DNA of 64,000 nucleotides from Anagrus nilaparvatae. Taxonomy: Eukaryota > Arthropoda > Insecta > Hymenoptera > Mymaridae. The first letter of the stretch is position 1. Every line of letters begins with the position of its first letter. Made by a program: the position numbers and the translations under genes. The notes under the pieces are model-generated. The model made no database searches and was not told the origin of the DNA. It saw only the letters and a list, made by a program, of their open reading frames with translations. The stretch spans positions 16,696,001-16,760,000 of the forward strand of contig JAKSXM010000137.1 of NCBI GenBank assembly GCA_022575985.1, read 5' to 3'. Below are positions 46,412 to 58,609 of the stretch, piece by piece.

Positions 46412-47978
46412 AAGTATAATGTTTAAGAAATACGTCAAGAGTCATTTCATGTATAAATATATTTTTGCAATGATTAACAATTTAAAAAAATCCAACCAAC
46501 AAAAATCAGATATGTTAAATGCTCATAAAGCTATTCTTGCATCCTTCTTTTTTAGCAACATTTTTGTACCAAGGCTTTTCGAAGTACTAGATTTTCTTTT
46601 AAGGTTATATTTATTTTACCTGCTTTTGAAAACATCCCTAAAACACCACCCCTTATAGATTATGCCCAAGCCACGTAAATATAATTTCCTCTTAAAAAGC
46701 AAATAAATAATACCTAAATAGATTTTCTTACAAAAATAAGGTTAATAATTTTTAAATATATTATAAATTAAATCTTTTTTCATAAAATTAAATAATGTAC
46801 ATAATCAAAGATGCACAATAAAGACATAAATTATTAAAACTTAAAAGAAAAAGCAAAAACACATAGTAAATTATAAAATTTTAGATAAATATCCGATGTA
46901 TATATTATGTCAATTAATTTATTTAGTATATAATTATATATTTGATGTAAAAAATATTTTTACATTAATTATAAATAAAAAAAAGTATATTTAATTTAAA
47001 TAATAATAAAGAAAAAAAAAGTATAATATTTAATGTATAAATCTCTCATGAATATAAAATATGTCACTATATGTATAAGACCACAAAATATATTCATATA
47101 TTAAAAAAAAAGGGTTCATAATTACAAAGTTTTGTTAATTTAAATATATGCATGCGAGTATATTAGTCTGGTAATTTGTTTTTTATTATTTATAATTAGC
47201 AAGTGGAAAAGAAGCTAAATTTTGCTGAATTTCAGGTCATGGTAACACCTAAATACGAGATTAACTGATTATTTTGGATTTTGGAAGTTAAAAAATTAAG
47301 TACAAGGGATATTTGTTAGCAGCAGTACTTCAACTGCAGTATTTACGTTAGCAATAACAGTAAAAGTTCACTGAAATTTCGGAATCTTATTTTTGTAATT
47401 TTGATTTTCTAACTGCATAGTATTTTTATAGGATGCAGTATGATATTTAAAAATAATTACCAGACTAATGTATATATTAAACACACGTGGTGAATACATT
47501 TTTATCTCCGCCTAATAGTATGAAAATTAATTTTCAAGGTATCAATATTAGTAAAAAAAAAAAGTCTGTATGCTCATATAAAAAGTAATTACCAAGCAAG
47601 TTATATATATATAGAATACAAAAATTAACACACTATAACCAGCTATATAACGTAATATAGTAAAGAGGATATTATTATATTTATACATATAACTGCTCCT
47701 CCTTTTTCCCATATAAGCTTTTTTTTAAATTAATTTTAAAACATAAATTACATTATGTCCATATTGTATATAAAAGTCTTCAGGGAGGTAAATTTATATG
47801 AAAACTTTTTAAATATTAATTTGCTTAATAAATTAATACGCGTGTGTCAAAGAAAATGAGAGGCATATACTTTTTCAAAATTTTTAATGATCTATTTTTT
47901 GTTAAAAAAGTGACTGGAAGACTCAGAATTGGATAATGCTGCTCTAATCTAGGATCATACGCTTGATTACTTTAGTTA
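46412..47978. other. AT-rich intergenic DNA
   Basis: No gene seen. A 79-codon frame right after the retrotransposon (46419-46658) is A/T-driven and has no recognisable domain. Confidence 0.5.
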
Positions 47979-48487
47979 AATAGCGGTTTAGGGTGTTTAG
48001 TTACTAGCTGTCATGAGAGTTGGTCTAATATAGGTTTTTTGGGTCACTGATCACGAAAATCGAGTTCTTTTTCCGGAGATATTTGCGAAACACCCTTACA
48101 TTTGCAAAAACTACCCCTGAAAAGGGGTATTTTTGATGTATTTACACTTTGAGAATCTAGGTTTGGCCCATTAGGGTTTTTTGGGTTGCTTATCAAGAAT
48201 TTGGAAAATTTTTTTTATTAAAAATTGATATTTCACCTTTAAATTAGCAAAAATTAGCGCTAAAAAGGGGTGTTTTTTCTATTTTTGCTGTATTATTAAT
48301 ATTTCATTAAAAATTTGATCAACGACTCAAAAAACTCATATTTTGGGGGTAGTTTTTGCAAATTTAAGGGTGTTTCGCATACATATCGGAAAAGACCCCG
48401 ATTTTCGTGATCTGCGACCCAAAAAACAATAATTATACCAAATTTCACAATAGCTAGTAACTATACAACCCACACCGCGATTTGAAT
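47979..48487. mobile_element. diverged TIR element, arms about 120 bp
   Basis: Left-arm phrases TTAGTTACTAGC, TTTTTTGGGTCACTGATCAC and GCGAAACACCCTTA recur inverted at 48350-48487. Differences are common, so it is older than the other elements. The interior carries inexact internal repeats. No ORF. Confidence 0.65.
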
Positions 48488-49354
48488 AATTTATTCCAAG
48501 CTATAGCTAAGTTAGTTCTTTGAAAAAATTTAGTGTTAATTAACTATTTATTATAAAAGCTTAAATAGCATTAATATGAAACATAAAAAAATATGTGTGC
48601 GGGCACACGGCGTGTGGCCACAACCAGTAATGTCTTTAAGAATACATATATATAAAGGTAGGAGCTTAAAATTTGATTGGATAATTCGTTCATGTATATT
48701 ATATTAAAAAATTGAAAATAAGAGAAGAAGACGAAAAAATTAAATTAAATTTTGAAAAAAAAGTATAATTAATTGATGGTAAAGAGGGTTAATATTATAT
48801 TAGGTATATATTAAATTTACTTTTCTTAATAAATCACTTATTTCACACATACACACTGTAAAATACTAATACTAACATAAAAATACTATACATAAAATGA
48901 GTTATTTTAAAATTATGTAATGTTAAAAAAATTTTTATGAAATTCCTGAAAAAATATACGAATTTTAATTACAAAGTGTATGTTTATATTTATAAAATAC
49001 ATGTTTAAATTAAATTTTTGATAATTAAATGAAATATAATATATTGAAGTTAATTATGTAACTAAAATGAAAATTTTAATATTTAATTTTGCAGGTACGT
49101 ATCAAATAATATATAATTAAATATAAATTTTACGTTTACAATATATTTTATGTTTTTTGTATTAAAATTTAATATTAAATAGAGGTGTATATGATTTTTG
49201 AATTTTAGGAAATATTTTATTAATAATTATTCACTTTATTGTTTTGGAAATTGACTAGATATTTAATTAGTTAGTACTTTATATAAAGTGATTATTAACA
49301 GCATTTTCGCTCTGTAGATGCTTGAGAAACTTTAAAAATAGAAACAGTTAATTT

Positions 49355-49609
49355 AGTCCTGTCGCCAGCAATGCTATTTAATGCCCTAAAATGCCATAAA
49401 AGCTCCATGGAAAAAAATGGGTGGTATTTATGTTTTTTGACCCGCTAAACACGAATCCGGGGTCTATTTCGCAAAATTCGTGGTAAATTTTGCAAAAGTA
49501 TTTATGTTTTTTGACCCGCTAAACATAAATATCACCCATTTTTTTCCATGGAGCTTTTATAGTATTTTAGGATTTTAGGGCATTAAATAGCATTGCTGGT
49601 GACAGGACT
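49355..49609. mobile_element. foldback MITE family B, copy 2, with AATTT flanks
   Basis: The ends AGTCCTGTCGCCAGC and GCTGGTGACAGGACT are inverted. AATTT occurs directly outside both ends (49350-49354, 49610-49614), consistent with a 5-bp target duplication. The middle is rearranged relative to the 22.6-kb copy, with TTTATGTTTTTTGACCCGCT present twice in direct orientation. Confidence 0.8.
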
Positions 49610-49799
49610 AATTTAGGTAAATTAACATACCAAATATTTTATAATCTGTAGTTGCAGTAAATTTTAAAATTTTAAACAATTCTTGTTAATAATTAAAATT
49701 ATGATGTGGAAAAACATTTAGAAAATTCACTAATAAGTACGGTCAAAGAGATACGTGTTTTCTTTCATGTATTTTATGCTTTATTTTATATGAGGGTTT

Positions 49800-50339
49800 C
49801 CATCCCAACTGGTCAAAGTTGAAGCAAAGGGTCGCAGAAAACGGCCCAAACTATTTTTTCCGAAAGAGGAACTGGAAATAAGTTCTCTGAGCCGATTTCA
49901 GCTTTCTAAATCAAATCCTTGATTTTTGGTAGCATTTTTTATTTTTTGGCATACTGTGGTTAATTGGCCAAAACATTCAAATTTTTGTTGATAAATGCTT
50001 ATTTTGCGATGAAAAATATTTTCCTTCTAGGTGCTTATTCGAAATTTCCCGCAGGATTTGATTCCAAGATTCAAAATTTGATTTGGACTGCGAATGCGCG
50101 AGAAATTATTTTTTTCATTGAATAAAAAAAATAACAACAACCGATTTACAACCGATTTTATTTCTCCAAAAAATCCATAAAAAAAATAACAACAACCGAT
50201 TTACAACCGATTTTATTCCTCCAAAAAATCCATGGGATACACTAATCTAAAAGCTTTAAATCAAAAAATAATATTTTTTAAAAAAATGTTCCAATATCAA
50301 TTTTTTAAATTGACAGTTAAAAAAATTTTCAAATTAATT
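49800..50339. repeat. complex non-coding block with a 55-bp tandem duplication
   Basis: 50122-50176 is repeated at 50177-50231 with one difference, including ACAACAACCGATTTACAACC. The surrounding 49800-50300 is more balanced in composition than its neighbours and may be an old transposon, without visible ends. Confidence 0.65.
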
Positions 50340-50645
50340 TTAAGAACAAATTAAGGGGTTGGCTATGGTAAAATGCATGTGTAAGTATGGTAGCTGAATT
50401 TTTGCCCAGAGATAGCTGAGGCTAAAACATACTCATCTTCGTATTCAAGTTTTTTAGATGGTTGGTTCTAAAAAAAGTTATGGGTCTACAAACTGGGCCA
50501 ATTTTTGGAAATAAGAAACTGAAAGAATGACACCTCGTAACAGCCTAAGTTTTTAGATTAGGCCAAAGCATACTCGGCTTACATTTGAAATTTTTCGGTA
50601 TCTGGGTTCTGGATGAGTACGTCGGGGCATTAAAGTTCCGTCGTT
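50340..50645 (+). mobile_element. repeat family C, single-arm copy
   Basis: It shares GCTGAATTTTTGC, TTATGGGTCTA, GGCCAATTTTTGGAAA and TTTTTAGATTAGGCCAAA, in that order, with the inverse of 55315-55560. Confidence 0.6.
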
Positions 50646-53600
50646 TACCCGCGCTTTTTTAATTAATTAATAATTTACATCCAGAATAAATTACAATCCA
50701 GATACCAATAATAGATGTTTTTTCATTTTCGTCGCTAAAAAATCCACAAAACCATGATTTGATTGGAGATAATTTATTAAATTTACCACAATTTAAATTA
50801 ATGAAGTAGTAAAAATCCAAAGAATTTTTTAATAGCAAAACAATTTTTTTTGCAGTTTTTCTTTTTATACAGTTTAAAAACATTGAGGAAAAATATACCA
50901 CAAGTCCATGTCTAATTGTATTTAAAATTCTTAAGATATTTTAAATAATCTTGTAAAAAAAATATTTGTAATTTTAAATAACATCAACGGTTTTATGATT
51001 ATTAACAAAAAAAAAGTTAAGAAACGTCAAGAAATAACAATAGAATAAAACAAATTAGACAGGGTTAACCACCTGAGCCACAATTCAAGTAAAAATTAGA
51101 GAAAAAAAAGTTTAAGTCAAAATATTACTTTAAAATTAATTTTTTTTTCTTGTTTTAAGTACTCAAAAAAATTTCGTCTCGCTGTTGTTTTCTATAGGTA
51201 AAAGGGTTTAAATGTATTTTTTTTGCTTCATCTCAGCGGGTTAACTTATTTAAAATCACTTATACTCAAGTACATTAATTTTTTTGTCACATTTTTTTCA
51301 TTTAACTTATTTTTTGTATCATTTACTTGTAATTTATCATTTAAACTTTTTTTTTAAATCTTTTTTTGTATCATTAGCTAAATTACAATGTAGTTTGTCA
51401 AGGGTTAGTTTCTTTTTTTAGTTTATTTACATAAATTTTTTATATTCAAATGGATTTTAAAAAATAACTTATACTTACCTATTTAACATAACAATAAAAT
51501 ATTATTTTTACTAAAATATTCAACTTAAAAGTTTTTAATTAATACGAGGGTATATTTGAAGGTAAAAGCAAAACAAAAAACAATGTATTGAGTAGATTTA
51601 TAAAATATTTATTTTACTGTACAGTTTGTATTAATTTATATATATGTGTATATTTAATGTATGTTTTAATAAACTTTTGACCACAAATTAAAGTTTATAT
51701 TGTTTCATCGTCATATTCGACTACTAAATATAGTTTGAATTTTATGACGGATGAAAATTAAAAAACTAACTTTAATGTATACAAATATTTATTAATAACT
51801 AGAAAAGTATTTTATTAATAGTTTAGTTTTTGTTGTAGTCTTTAACTTTTATTTAACATTAATTAAAATTTTAAAAATTTATGTATTTCAAAAAATATTT
51901 GCATGATGCATGTAAAATTCGAAATATGAGATAATTAAAAATTTTTTGAGGAGTATGGGGCGAGCAAAGAAATGGTGGATTTTAATATTTATTAATTTGA
52001 CTGTTGAATACTTTTGCATTCTCTGCAGAAAAAAATTTTTGAAAAATTATATTTGCATGTACCAGTGGTGGTGATTTCCCGTTGGAATTAGACCTCTAGG
52101 CTACAGTAGGTCCCCGAAAAACTAAAAAACCGTTTTCTGGATTTTTTTTAGATTTTATTTAATTTCTCCGACCCGTAAACAGATAAGACTGAAAAAAATT
52201 TTTTTTAGAGACTCCTTATGACCCCGAAATATAGTTTTTAATATTTCGAAAATCAGTTTTTTGAGCATAAAAAAAATATACCATTTTCAATAGTCCATAC
52301 AGATTTCTTGGGTATTCAAATTTAATAGGGGTAAGTATATTTGCACTCCCTTAAACGCTCAAAGAACCATTTCTGAATAAAAAACGAATTATTTCAAGTT
52401 TAAAAAATTTAAGGTATGAGCAAAACAAAAAAGAAAAAAAATTATTTTCTTATTTTTATAAAATGTGTGTTAATTTTAATTAAAAAAAAAATTCAATTAA
52501 GAAAATTAATACTTCCTTGATATTAAACAAAAAAAAGTTAATAATTACATACATAACCAAGTATTTTACATTTTGAACATTAAAAAAAAAGTGATTATTA
52601 CTTACAACCATAATGAATCTTTTTTTCAATTTTATAATACCCAAAGTGCACACATAAGTAAATTAAATTTTGTTTTCTTTAATAACTAAAAAAAGAATCT
52701 TTTATTAAATACAAAATTGAAAAGTTGACAGGTTATAACCAAAAAAAAAATCTGAAAAAGAAACAGGTGGTTACGTATTAAAACTATTTACGTTTATATT
52801 TCTTATTACAACATGAATGTAACACCGCCCCTTTTTGCAAATTACTACACCATCAGTGTAACTAGCTTCATACATGAGAATTGTTTTGAAAATAAAAATA
52901 AATAAATAAATAATTAACAAACATACGTTTGTATGTATGTATAAGAAAAAAAAAAAAATTATTACTTAACTTTTTTGATTAATTTTCTTTGAATTTAATG
53001 CTTTTTTTGTAAAGGATAAAAAAATGTTATTAATAAATAAAGAAATTATTTATGTATTTATACATGTTTAATTAAAATTTATATGTATTTTTTTAATAAT
53101 AATAAATATAGCTAATGATAATTATTGTTATTGAAGTATAATAAAAATTGTGTGTATATGTAAAAGTAAAAATATTTTAATGCCTTTGCATACAAACACA
53201 TAGCATAAAAAATAATGATTTTTGATTGATTGATGATAAGAAAAGAAAATGAAAAAAAAAATAGATAGGTGTACACATACCGATGATTTTAATTTTCATA
53301 ATCATTAAGGTCAATTTATGAATAATTTTACACGTAATTCCGGTGTGTATAAAAAATAATATGTTGTTTATGTAATTTTTTATTATTTTTATTACTGAAA
53401 ACTTGATTTTCAATCAAGAAATCTCATTAGCTTTTTATTTTCACTTATTTAATTATATATGTATTCAATTTAATTTTTTTTTTTATTTGCATCATTGATT
53501 TAATCTGTTTTGTTAGATTTGAAATTGGTTTAATGAAAAACGTACTTAATGCTAAATAATTGAATGTATATAATATGATTTGTAGAAATAATTTTGATAT

Positions 53601-53784
53601 TTAATTTTGAGCTTCCTTAAACTTCAATCCTTAAACTTTTGAAAATTGAGCTATTGAAAGATTTTACCATGGTACCTTATTGAGAAATTACTTTCTTGGC
53701 TGAAAATAAATTCTATATAGGTTTTTTAAGGGTCAAATTTTATATCTATCGATTTCATGGCATAGCACACTTATGTAAGTAAAA
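50646..53784. other. AT-rich intergenic DNA
   Basis: No gene seen. 52070-52380 has mixed composition (GTTGGAATTAGACCTCTAGG near 52081) and may be a decayed repeat. Confidence 0.5.
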
Positions 53785-53829
53785 GATATGGCTGCTTATG
53801 ATTGTGATATCAATGCAGATTCATGCCCG
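53785..53829 (+). mobile_element. MITE family A, right-end fragment
   Basis: GGCTGCTTATGATTGTGATA followed by TCAATGCAGATTCATG resembles the family A right end with several changes. Confidence 0.45.
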
Positions 53830-53972
53830 ATCGTAAACTGCTTTTATTTTTTATTCGTTATTTATGTATATTATATTATAAAACTCATAATATTTTTTTA
53901 CTTTTTGTAGCATTATGTTTCAATGTAGGTTTGGAACGTAGTATTTTCATAGCTGCATTTATAGTATTACAA

Positions 53973-54000
53973 TATCATTACTCTTGCGAGAAAATTTTTT
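53973..54000 (+). repeat. copy 7 of the TTGCGAGAA dispersed motif
   Basis: ATCATTACTCTTGCGAGAAA preceded by TTTATAGTATTACAAT. Confidence 0.5.
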
Positions 54001-54702
54001 TTTAATGCATAATTTTTTCTTGCTTTTAAAAACAAATTTTAAGCTCTTAAATCGCCAGAGAAAGATTTTATAGTTATTCTAAACACGATTCATGACATGT
54101 TTTCGTAAGAAGGTTAATATAACTAGGGGTCAAAAAGGCAAAACTACCCACAATAGTCCACTAGATCTATTATAAGCAGTCGTACTTAAAATTAAAAAAA
54201 AAAGATTTTAAAAATCAGGAAATTTTTTTTTTAAAGTATGAAAAATTATATGCATATAATTTTAAATGAAAATTTTTTAATTATTTTACTTACTCTTTTG
54301 TATGTTTAAATTTTATAAGAATGGCATAAAATATTAATCAAAATACAGTAAAAAATAAAACCTGACCATATAATAACAACATTAAATAATTTTTACTAGT
54401 TTTTTATTTGTTTTTATTTTTAATTTCAAGCACGAACATTGTAAATGTAAGGATTATTTAAATTAGCGCGTGAAGATTTAAAAACCAGAAAAGCAAAATA
54501 ACCAGTATCTGAGAGTCTTTTTGTAAAAATATATAAATTTTGAAATAAACAGAAGCTTGAAAAAAAAGTATATAAAAAAAATGTTTAAGAAAAAAAGAAT
54601 AATTTTTCATTTTTTCACTATAATATTTTTGTTGAAAAATAAAAAATTATTTTTAAAAGTATCATATTAATATTCAAGGGTTAAGTAATATAAAACTAAT
54701 TT

Positions 54703-55008
54703 ATGCTGAAAAGTAAATTGCTAAAAGACGTTTCTTTTCAATATAAAAAATACAAAAAAAATTTGTGTCAAAAGACAGTGAAAATATTCTATTATTTATT
54801 TTGTAAAATAAATTATTTTTTTTTTTTTATTGTAAATAGAAAATCTTTTATGGATTTATGTCAACATATTAAAAAAAATCCTTCAATTTTTTATTATTTA
54901 AATGATTTTATTATGTACAAAAATAGTTTCGAATCAACCAGTTACAAAGCTAAATGTTTCTATGCTTTCATTCATAATTTTGCTGCTAAACATGAACTCA
55001 AAACATAA
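54703..55008 (+). CDS. hypothetical small protein, 101 residues
   Basis: An ATG-initiated frame whose C-terminal half (FMDLCQHIKKNPSIFYYLND ... NFAAKHELKT) uses a broader residue set than the Phe/Lys/Tyr-rich frames typical of this AT-rich DNA. It has no signal peptide and no known domain, and no neighbouring exon was found. It may be part of an unrecognised gene or a chance frame. Confidence 0.2.
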   Translation: MLKSKLLKDVSFQYKKYKKNLCQKTVKIFYYLFCKINYFFFFIVNRKSFMDLCQHIKKNPSIFYYLNDFIMYKNSFESTSYKAKCFYAFIHNFAAKHELKT

Positions 55009-55104
55009 ATTTGTAATTTTTATATAATTGATTTCTAGTTATTTTTTATAAATATAAATGACTTCGAGAAATCGCAAAGTAGTAAGAAATTTAAAGCCTA
55101 ACCT

Positions 55105-55570
55105 AAAAACTTTCCTTTTAATGAAGAAACTGATAGTATGAGACCCCAGAATACCTGAGATTTTCAGATTAGGCCAAAATATACTATGTTTATATTTAAC
55201 ATTTTGACATTGGGATTCTGGAAGGGTATGCCATTGAAGGCCCGCCGTGTCCCCGCGTTTAAACTCATGCATACAATAAGAGCATGGTAAATGGCGAGTT
55301 TTAAATACCCTGAGTTACCTCACTAGAACAAATATATTATGTTTTGGACTAATCTAAAAATCTATGCTGTTTTAGGGGTCGTACTTCCATATTTTTTTTC
55401 CAAAAATTGGCCAATATTCTAGACCCATAAGTTTTTCCAGAATTCGCGTCCAAAAAAATTGTCTACAGAGGGTGAGAATGTGTTGGTATTGACGACCTCT
55501 GTGCAAAAATTCAGCTTTTATACTAATACGCACTTATTACCATAGCACGCTCTGAAACTGATATTTAGTT
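55105..55570. mobile_element. repeat family C, partly palindromic copy
   Basis: GAGATTTTCAGATTAGGCC at about 55158-55176 and its inverse near 55345-55366 form internal inverted repeats. The right half, inverted, matches 50340-50610. No ORF. Confidence 0.6.
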
Positions 55571-56870
55571 ATGCATGTTGTATTGATAACTCAAAATTAA
55601 TCAAGTAAAATGAAAAAATAACCTAAGGATTTGCCTTTAGAAATCCCCTAGAAAATCAACAATAATTTATTATTCAAAGTATAATAGTACCTAATAAAAA
55701 AAATTGATAATCTATTGTAATACAACTACTTACAAACATAAGAAAGTGCATAAAATACCATGAAAAATAAGTTAAAGTATATAATAAGATTTGAAAAGTG
55801 GGTATTTTATGTAAAAAAGCAGACAATAAAAATATAAATTAAATTTAAAGAGCTTATTATTAAAATTTATTATAATAAAATACACCTTCTGGCTGCCAAA
55901 AAAAAAAAAAGAACAACTTTGAATATAAATAAAAAATTTTCTTTAACAATAAAAGAAAAAGTAAACGTAATGTTACATATTTTATTGTTTATTAAACAAT
56001 AAAATAAAAATTTATATTCATTTCTTTAACTCTTGCATCAAAAAAATATATTTTACATAAGGTCATCTTTTTTTTTTATATTCAATTCATCAATCTAATT
56101 ACACCCTTTTTTTCACATGTACGCATAAATGAATAATTTCTTTTATTAAAATTGGAGCATGTTACATAAATTTAAAAAAAAAAAATACAAATACCCTAAA
56201 AAATTTACATTTATGTTTTTGTTCAAACCTCTTGATATTAAAAAGTACTCGCGTGCGTTGTTCATTTAAAATTATAATAAGATTTTAACGCTCTTTAAAA
56301 AAAAAGGATATTTTTTTGTTCTTTTATTAAAAATGATAATTTTCTTTTTCTTTTATTGTTACTTAAAAATAAATGAAGTAGTATATAATTTTTCTTTTTT
56401 TTTTTTACAAAAATTTTGTTACATAATTACGTAATTTCTTCGTAAATTATATCGTATAAATAAAATGAAAAAAACCCCTTAAATATTTAATAAGTTTCAT
56501 GTTGTGTGTACGCGTGCAACCTTAAAAATTATACCTGCTCTAGTTATTATAATGTATGATATTCCTTTTTTTTTATTATTGTAATTTAGGGTATAATGAA
56601 AATTAGTATTATGGTAATAATTTTTTTTTTGTTTTTCTAATTTTATTGTAACAAAAAAAGATAAGGAAAATTTAAATTTTGTTTTTTAACCAAATTTATT
56701 TGTCATTTTGGTTTTTTTTGATTAAATTAGAGGTAATGACTATTGAATGGGTTACATAAATTTTTAAAACATCATATTTTGTATTAAGTAAGTCTAAACA
56801 GAATAATAATTTATAATAATACTAATTTATATTTATTGACAATGAATCTATCGCCCATTTTTTTTTGTAT
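55571..56870. other. AT-rich intergenic DNA
   Basis: Almost entirely A/T runs; no gene seen. Confidence 0.6.
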
Positions 56871-56951
56871 AAAATTATATTTGGAAAATTGAAGTTATCG
56901 ATCAATAGGGCAAAAGAAATAAAAAACAAAATTATTTTTTATATATCTTGT

Positions 56952-56985
56952 GACGTTTCGTGGTTGTTATTCCACCTCATCTGAC
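56952..56985 (-). ncRNA. hammerhead-ribozyme-like motif in the terminal repeat
   Basis: The minus strand reads CAGATGAG, a GTGG/CCAC hairpin, then GAAAC and GTC, close to the hammerhead core CUGAUGAG...GAAAC. It differs from the consensus by one base in the core and an extra G before stem II, and stem III is not clear. The other arm carries two tandem copies of AATAACAACCACGAAA (57518-57533, 57536-57551). Penelope-like elements are known to encode minimal hammerheads in these repeats; activity here is doubtful. Confidence 0.3.
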
Positions 56986-57311
56986 TAAAAATTTTTTTTT
57001 TATTTATTATAAATATACAATTTTTTATAAAATTTATATAAAATAAGTAATACATACCAAAAATATTAATTATACAGTCTTTAAAACATTTTACATAGAT
57101 AATAATATGATTTTAAAAATAGAGAAGTGTACTTCTCTCGCGAGTTCTCTCGTCATTGTTTATAGTATTTGTGAATTTTTATATAAATGTGTAATTGAGC
57201 ATAAATTATAGAATACTTAGATAAAAATATTATTGATAGAATTTACATAATATTAAACATGAAACACAAATGTACATAGATACAATGTAAATGAAAAAAT
57301 GTTTTTTATTG

Positions 57312-57515
57312 TTAATTTAAATTTGATATTTTGTGCATAAGAGTTTTATAATTATTATTAAGAGATTGAGTATCTTTTTTTTCATTAATTGCGTAATCCT
57401 CAAGTTCCGTATATAGCATTTCAGAAATTCTACGCTTATATAAATTAGGTTCACGATCTGGAATGGAAATTTTTTTCCAATCGATTTCATGATTATTTAT
57501 GCAATGCTTAGCTAC
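57312..57515 (-). pseudogene. GIY-YIG domain C-terminus of a Penelope-like element
   Basis: The frame reads VAKHCINNHEIDW, then KKISIPDREPNLYKRRISEM, and ends at TAA 57312-57314. HEIDW...ILDRE-x-YKR-x-ISEM is the conserved tail of GIY-YIG endonucleases fused to Penelope-like reverse transcriptases; in the full element the endonuclease nicks target DNA for insertion. Only about 65 codons remain, and the start is cut where the inverted repeat joins. Confidence 0.6.
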
Positions 57516-57754
57516 AAATAACAACCACGAAATGGAATAACAACCACGAAACGTCACAAGATATATAAAAAATAATTTTGTTTTTTATTTCTTTTGCCCT
57601 ATTGATCGATAACTTCAATTTTCCAAATATAATTTTTAATACTAATTTATCTATATTATCCGTTTAAGTTGTAAAAATGTAAAAATAAAAATTAAGGCCA
57701 TATTTGAATATTCAGAGAAATTTGAGTTCAAAAAATATTATTTTATTTATAGAG

Positions 57755-57840
57755 AAGTTGAGTATGTTTTGGTCTATCTCTCTGCAAAAATTCAGTTGTT
57801 TAAATCACACGCAAGTATTAATATAGCTGCCCCTGGAAAT
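57755..57840 (-). mobile_element. repeat family C, end fragment
   Basis: GAGTATGTTTTGGTCTATCT followed by CTCTGCAAAAATTCAG matches the outer part of the family in inverse. Confidence 0.45.
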
Positions 57841-58471
57841 TTTTTTTAGAATTAGCATTTTTTGAATAAAAAAAATTTTAATTTAATTACAAACTCAAAG
57901 CACGCTTAGCCAATAAATATGTAATATGTAAGCTAGTACTAATAATCTTTTCCAAAACAAAAATAACAATTAAATAAGTAATATTTTTTTATTTTTGTAA
58001 ATAAGTAATATTTTATGGGTTTTAGGACTTTTTGTGATAATGAACACCTTGAAGTAAGTAATAGAGTTGTTGCATGAAAAAAAATTTGAAACTCTATTTG
58101 GTTGGTTTTGTAGTTTATAAAAAAATATTAGACACGTTAATTTCATTTGGAAGCTTTCTGAATTATTTGTTTATATGTTTTACGTAATAGGTGGCCCTGA
58201 AAAGGGAATAAAATGAAAAAGTATGTCTCACATAAGTTTGAAAGTCTATAATAATCAGAAGTACACTTTATTATACTTTCAATGTGGATTCTTTAATGGA
58301 ATTATCACTGGCGCACTTTTCAGCGCACAGTGACGCACTTTAAACTTTGCGCCAGGGTGCTTTGCGCCAAGAGAACCGCTCCTTGATTTTCAGAATATCA
58401 AAAAATCTCGATAGCGTTAGACAAACCTATATACCAATGAGGTGTTTTCGGACGGTTGAGGGCGCTGCTAA
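57841..58471. other. intergenic DNA
   Basis: No gene seen. At 58310-58370 the word GCGCAC/TGCGCC recurs (CTGGCGCACTTTT, GACGCACTTTAAA, TTTGCGCCAGGG), perhaps a local repeat. Confidence 0.45.
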
Positions 58472-58585
58472 GACATGCTCCTTTCCCATAAGAAATCTTT
58501 AAGGAGTGAGTGAGAAACGAAAAACTTGCGCGCGTAGATTTTCGTTTCTCACTCACTCCTTAAGAATTTCTTATGGAAAAGGAGC
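58472..58585. mobile_element. short perfect foldback element
   Basis: AAGGAGTGAGTGAGAAACGA at about 58501-58520 is exactly inverted after a 13-15-bp GC-rich loop (ACTTGCGCGCGTAGA). Flanking TGCTCCTTT and AAAGGAGCA extend the stem, giving about 50 bp per arm. Confidence 0.75.
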
Positions 58586-58609
58586 ATTAGAGACCCTAGA
58601 TTACCAGAT

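Larger units (their letters stand above)
56871..57637 (-). mobile_element. Penelope-like retroelement remnant with inverted terminal repeats
   Basis: About 103 bp at 56871-56973 is almost perfectly inverted at 57534-57637, sharing GTTATCGATCAATAGGGCAA and GTGACGTTTCGTGGTTGTTA. Between the arms, on the minus strand, is the C-terminal end of a GIY-YIG endonuclease frame and about 330 bp of 3' non-coding sequence. 5'-truncated copies with terminal repeats in odd orientations are typical of Penelope-like elements. The reverse transcriptase is absent. Confidence 0.55.

Noticed and set aside
46419..46658. 79-codon frame following the retrotransposon
   Set aside because: No domain, hydrophobic and Lys-rich by composition, and no promoter or splice signals seen.
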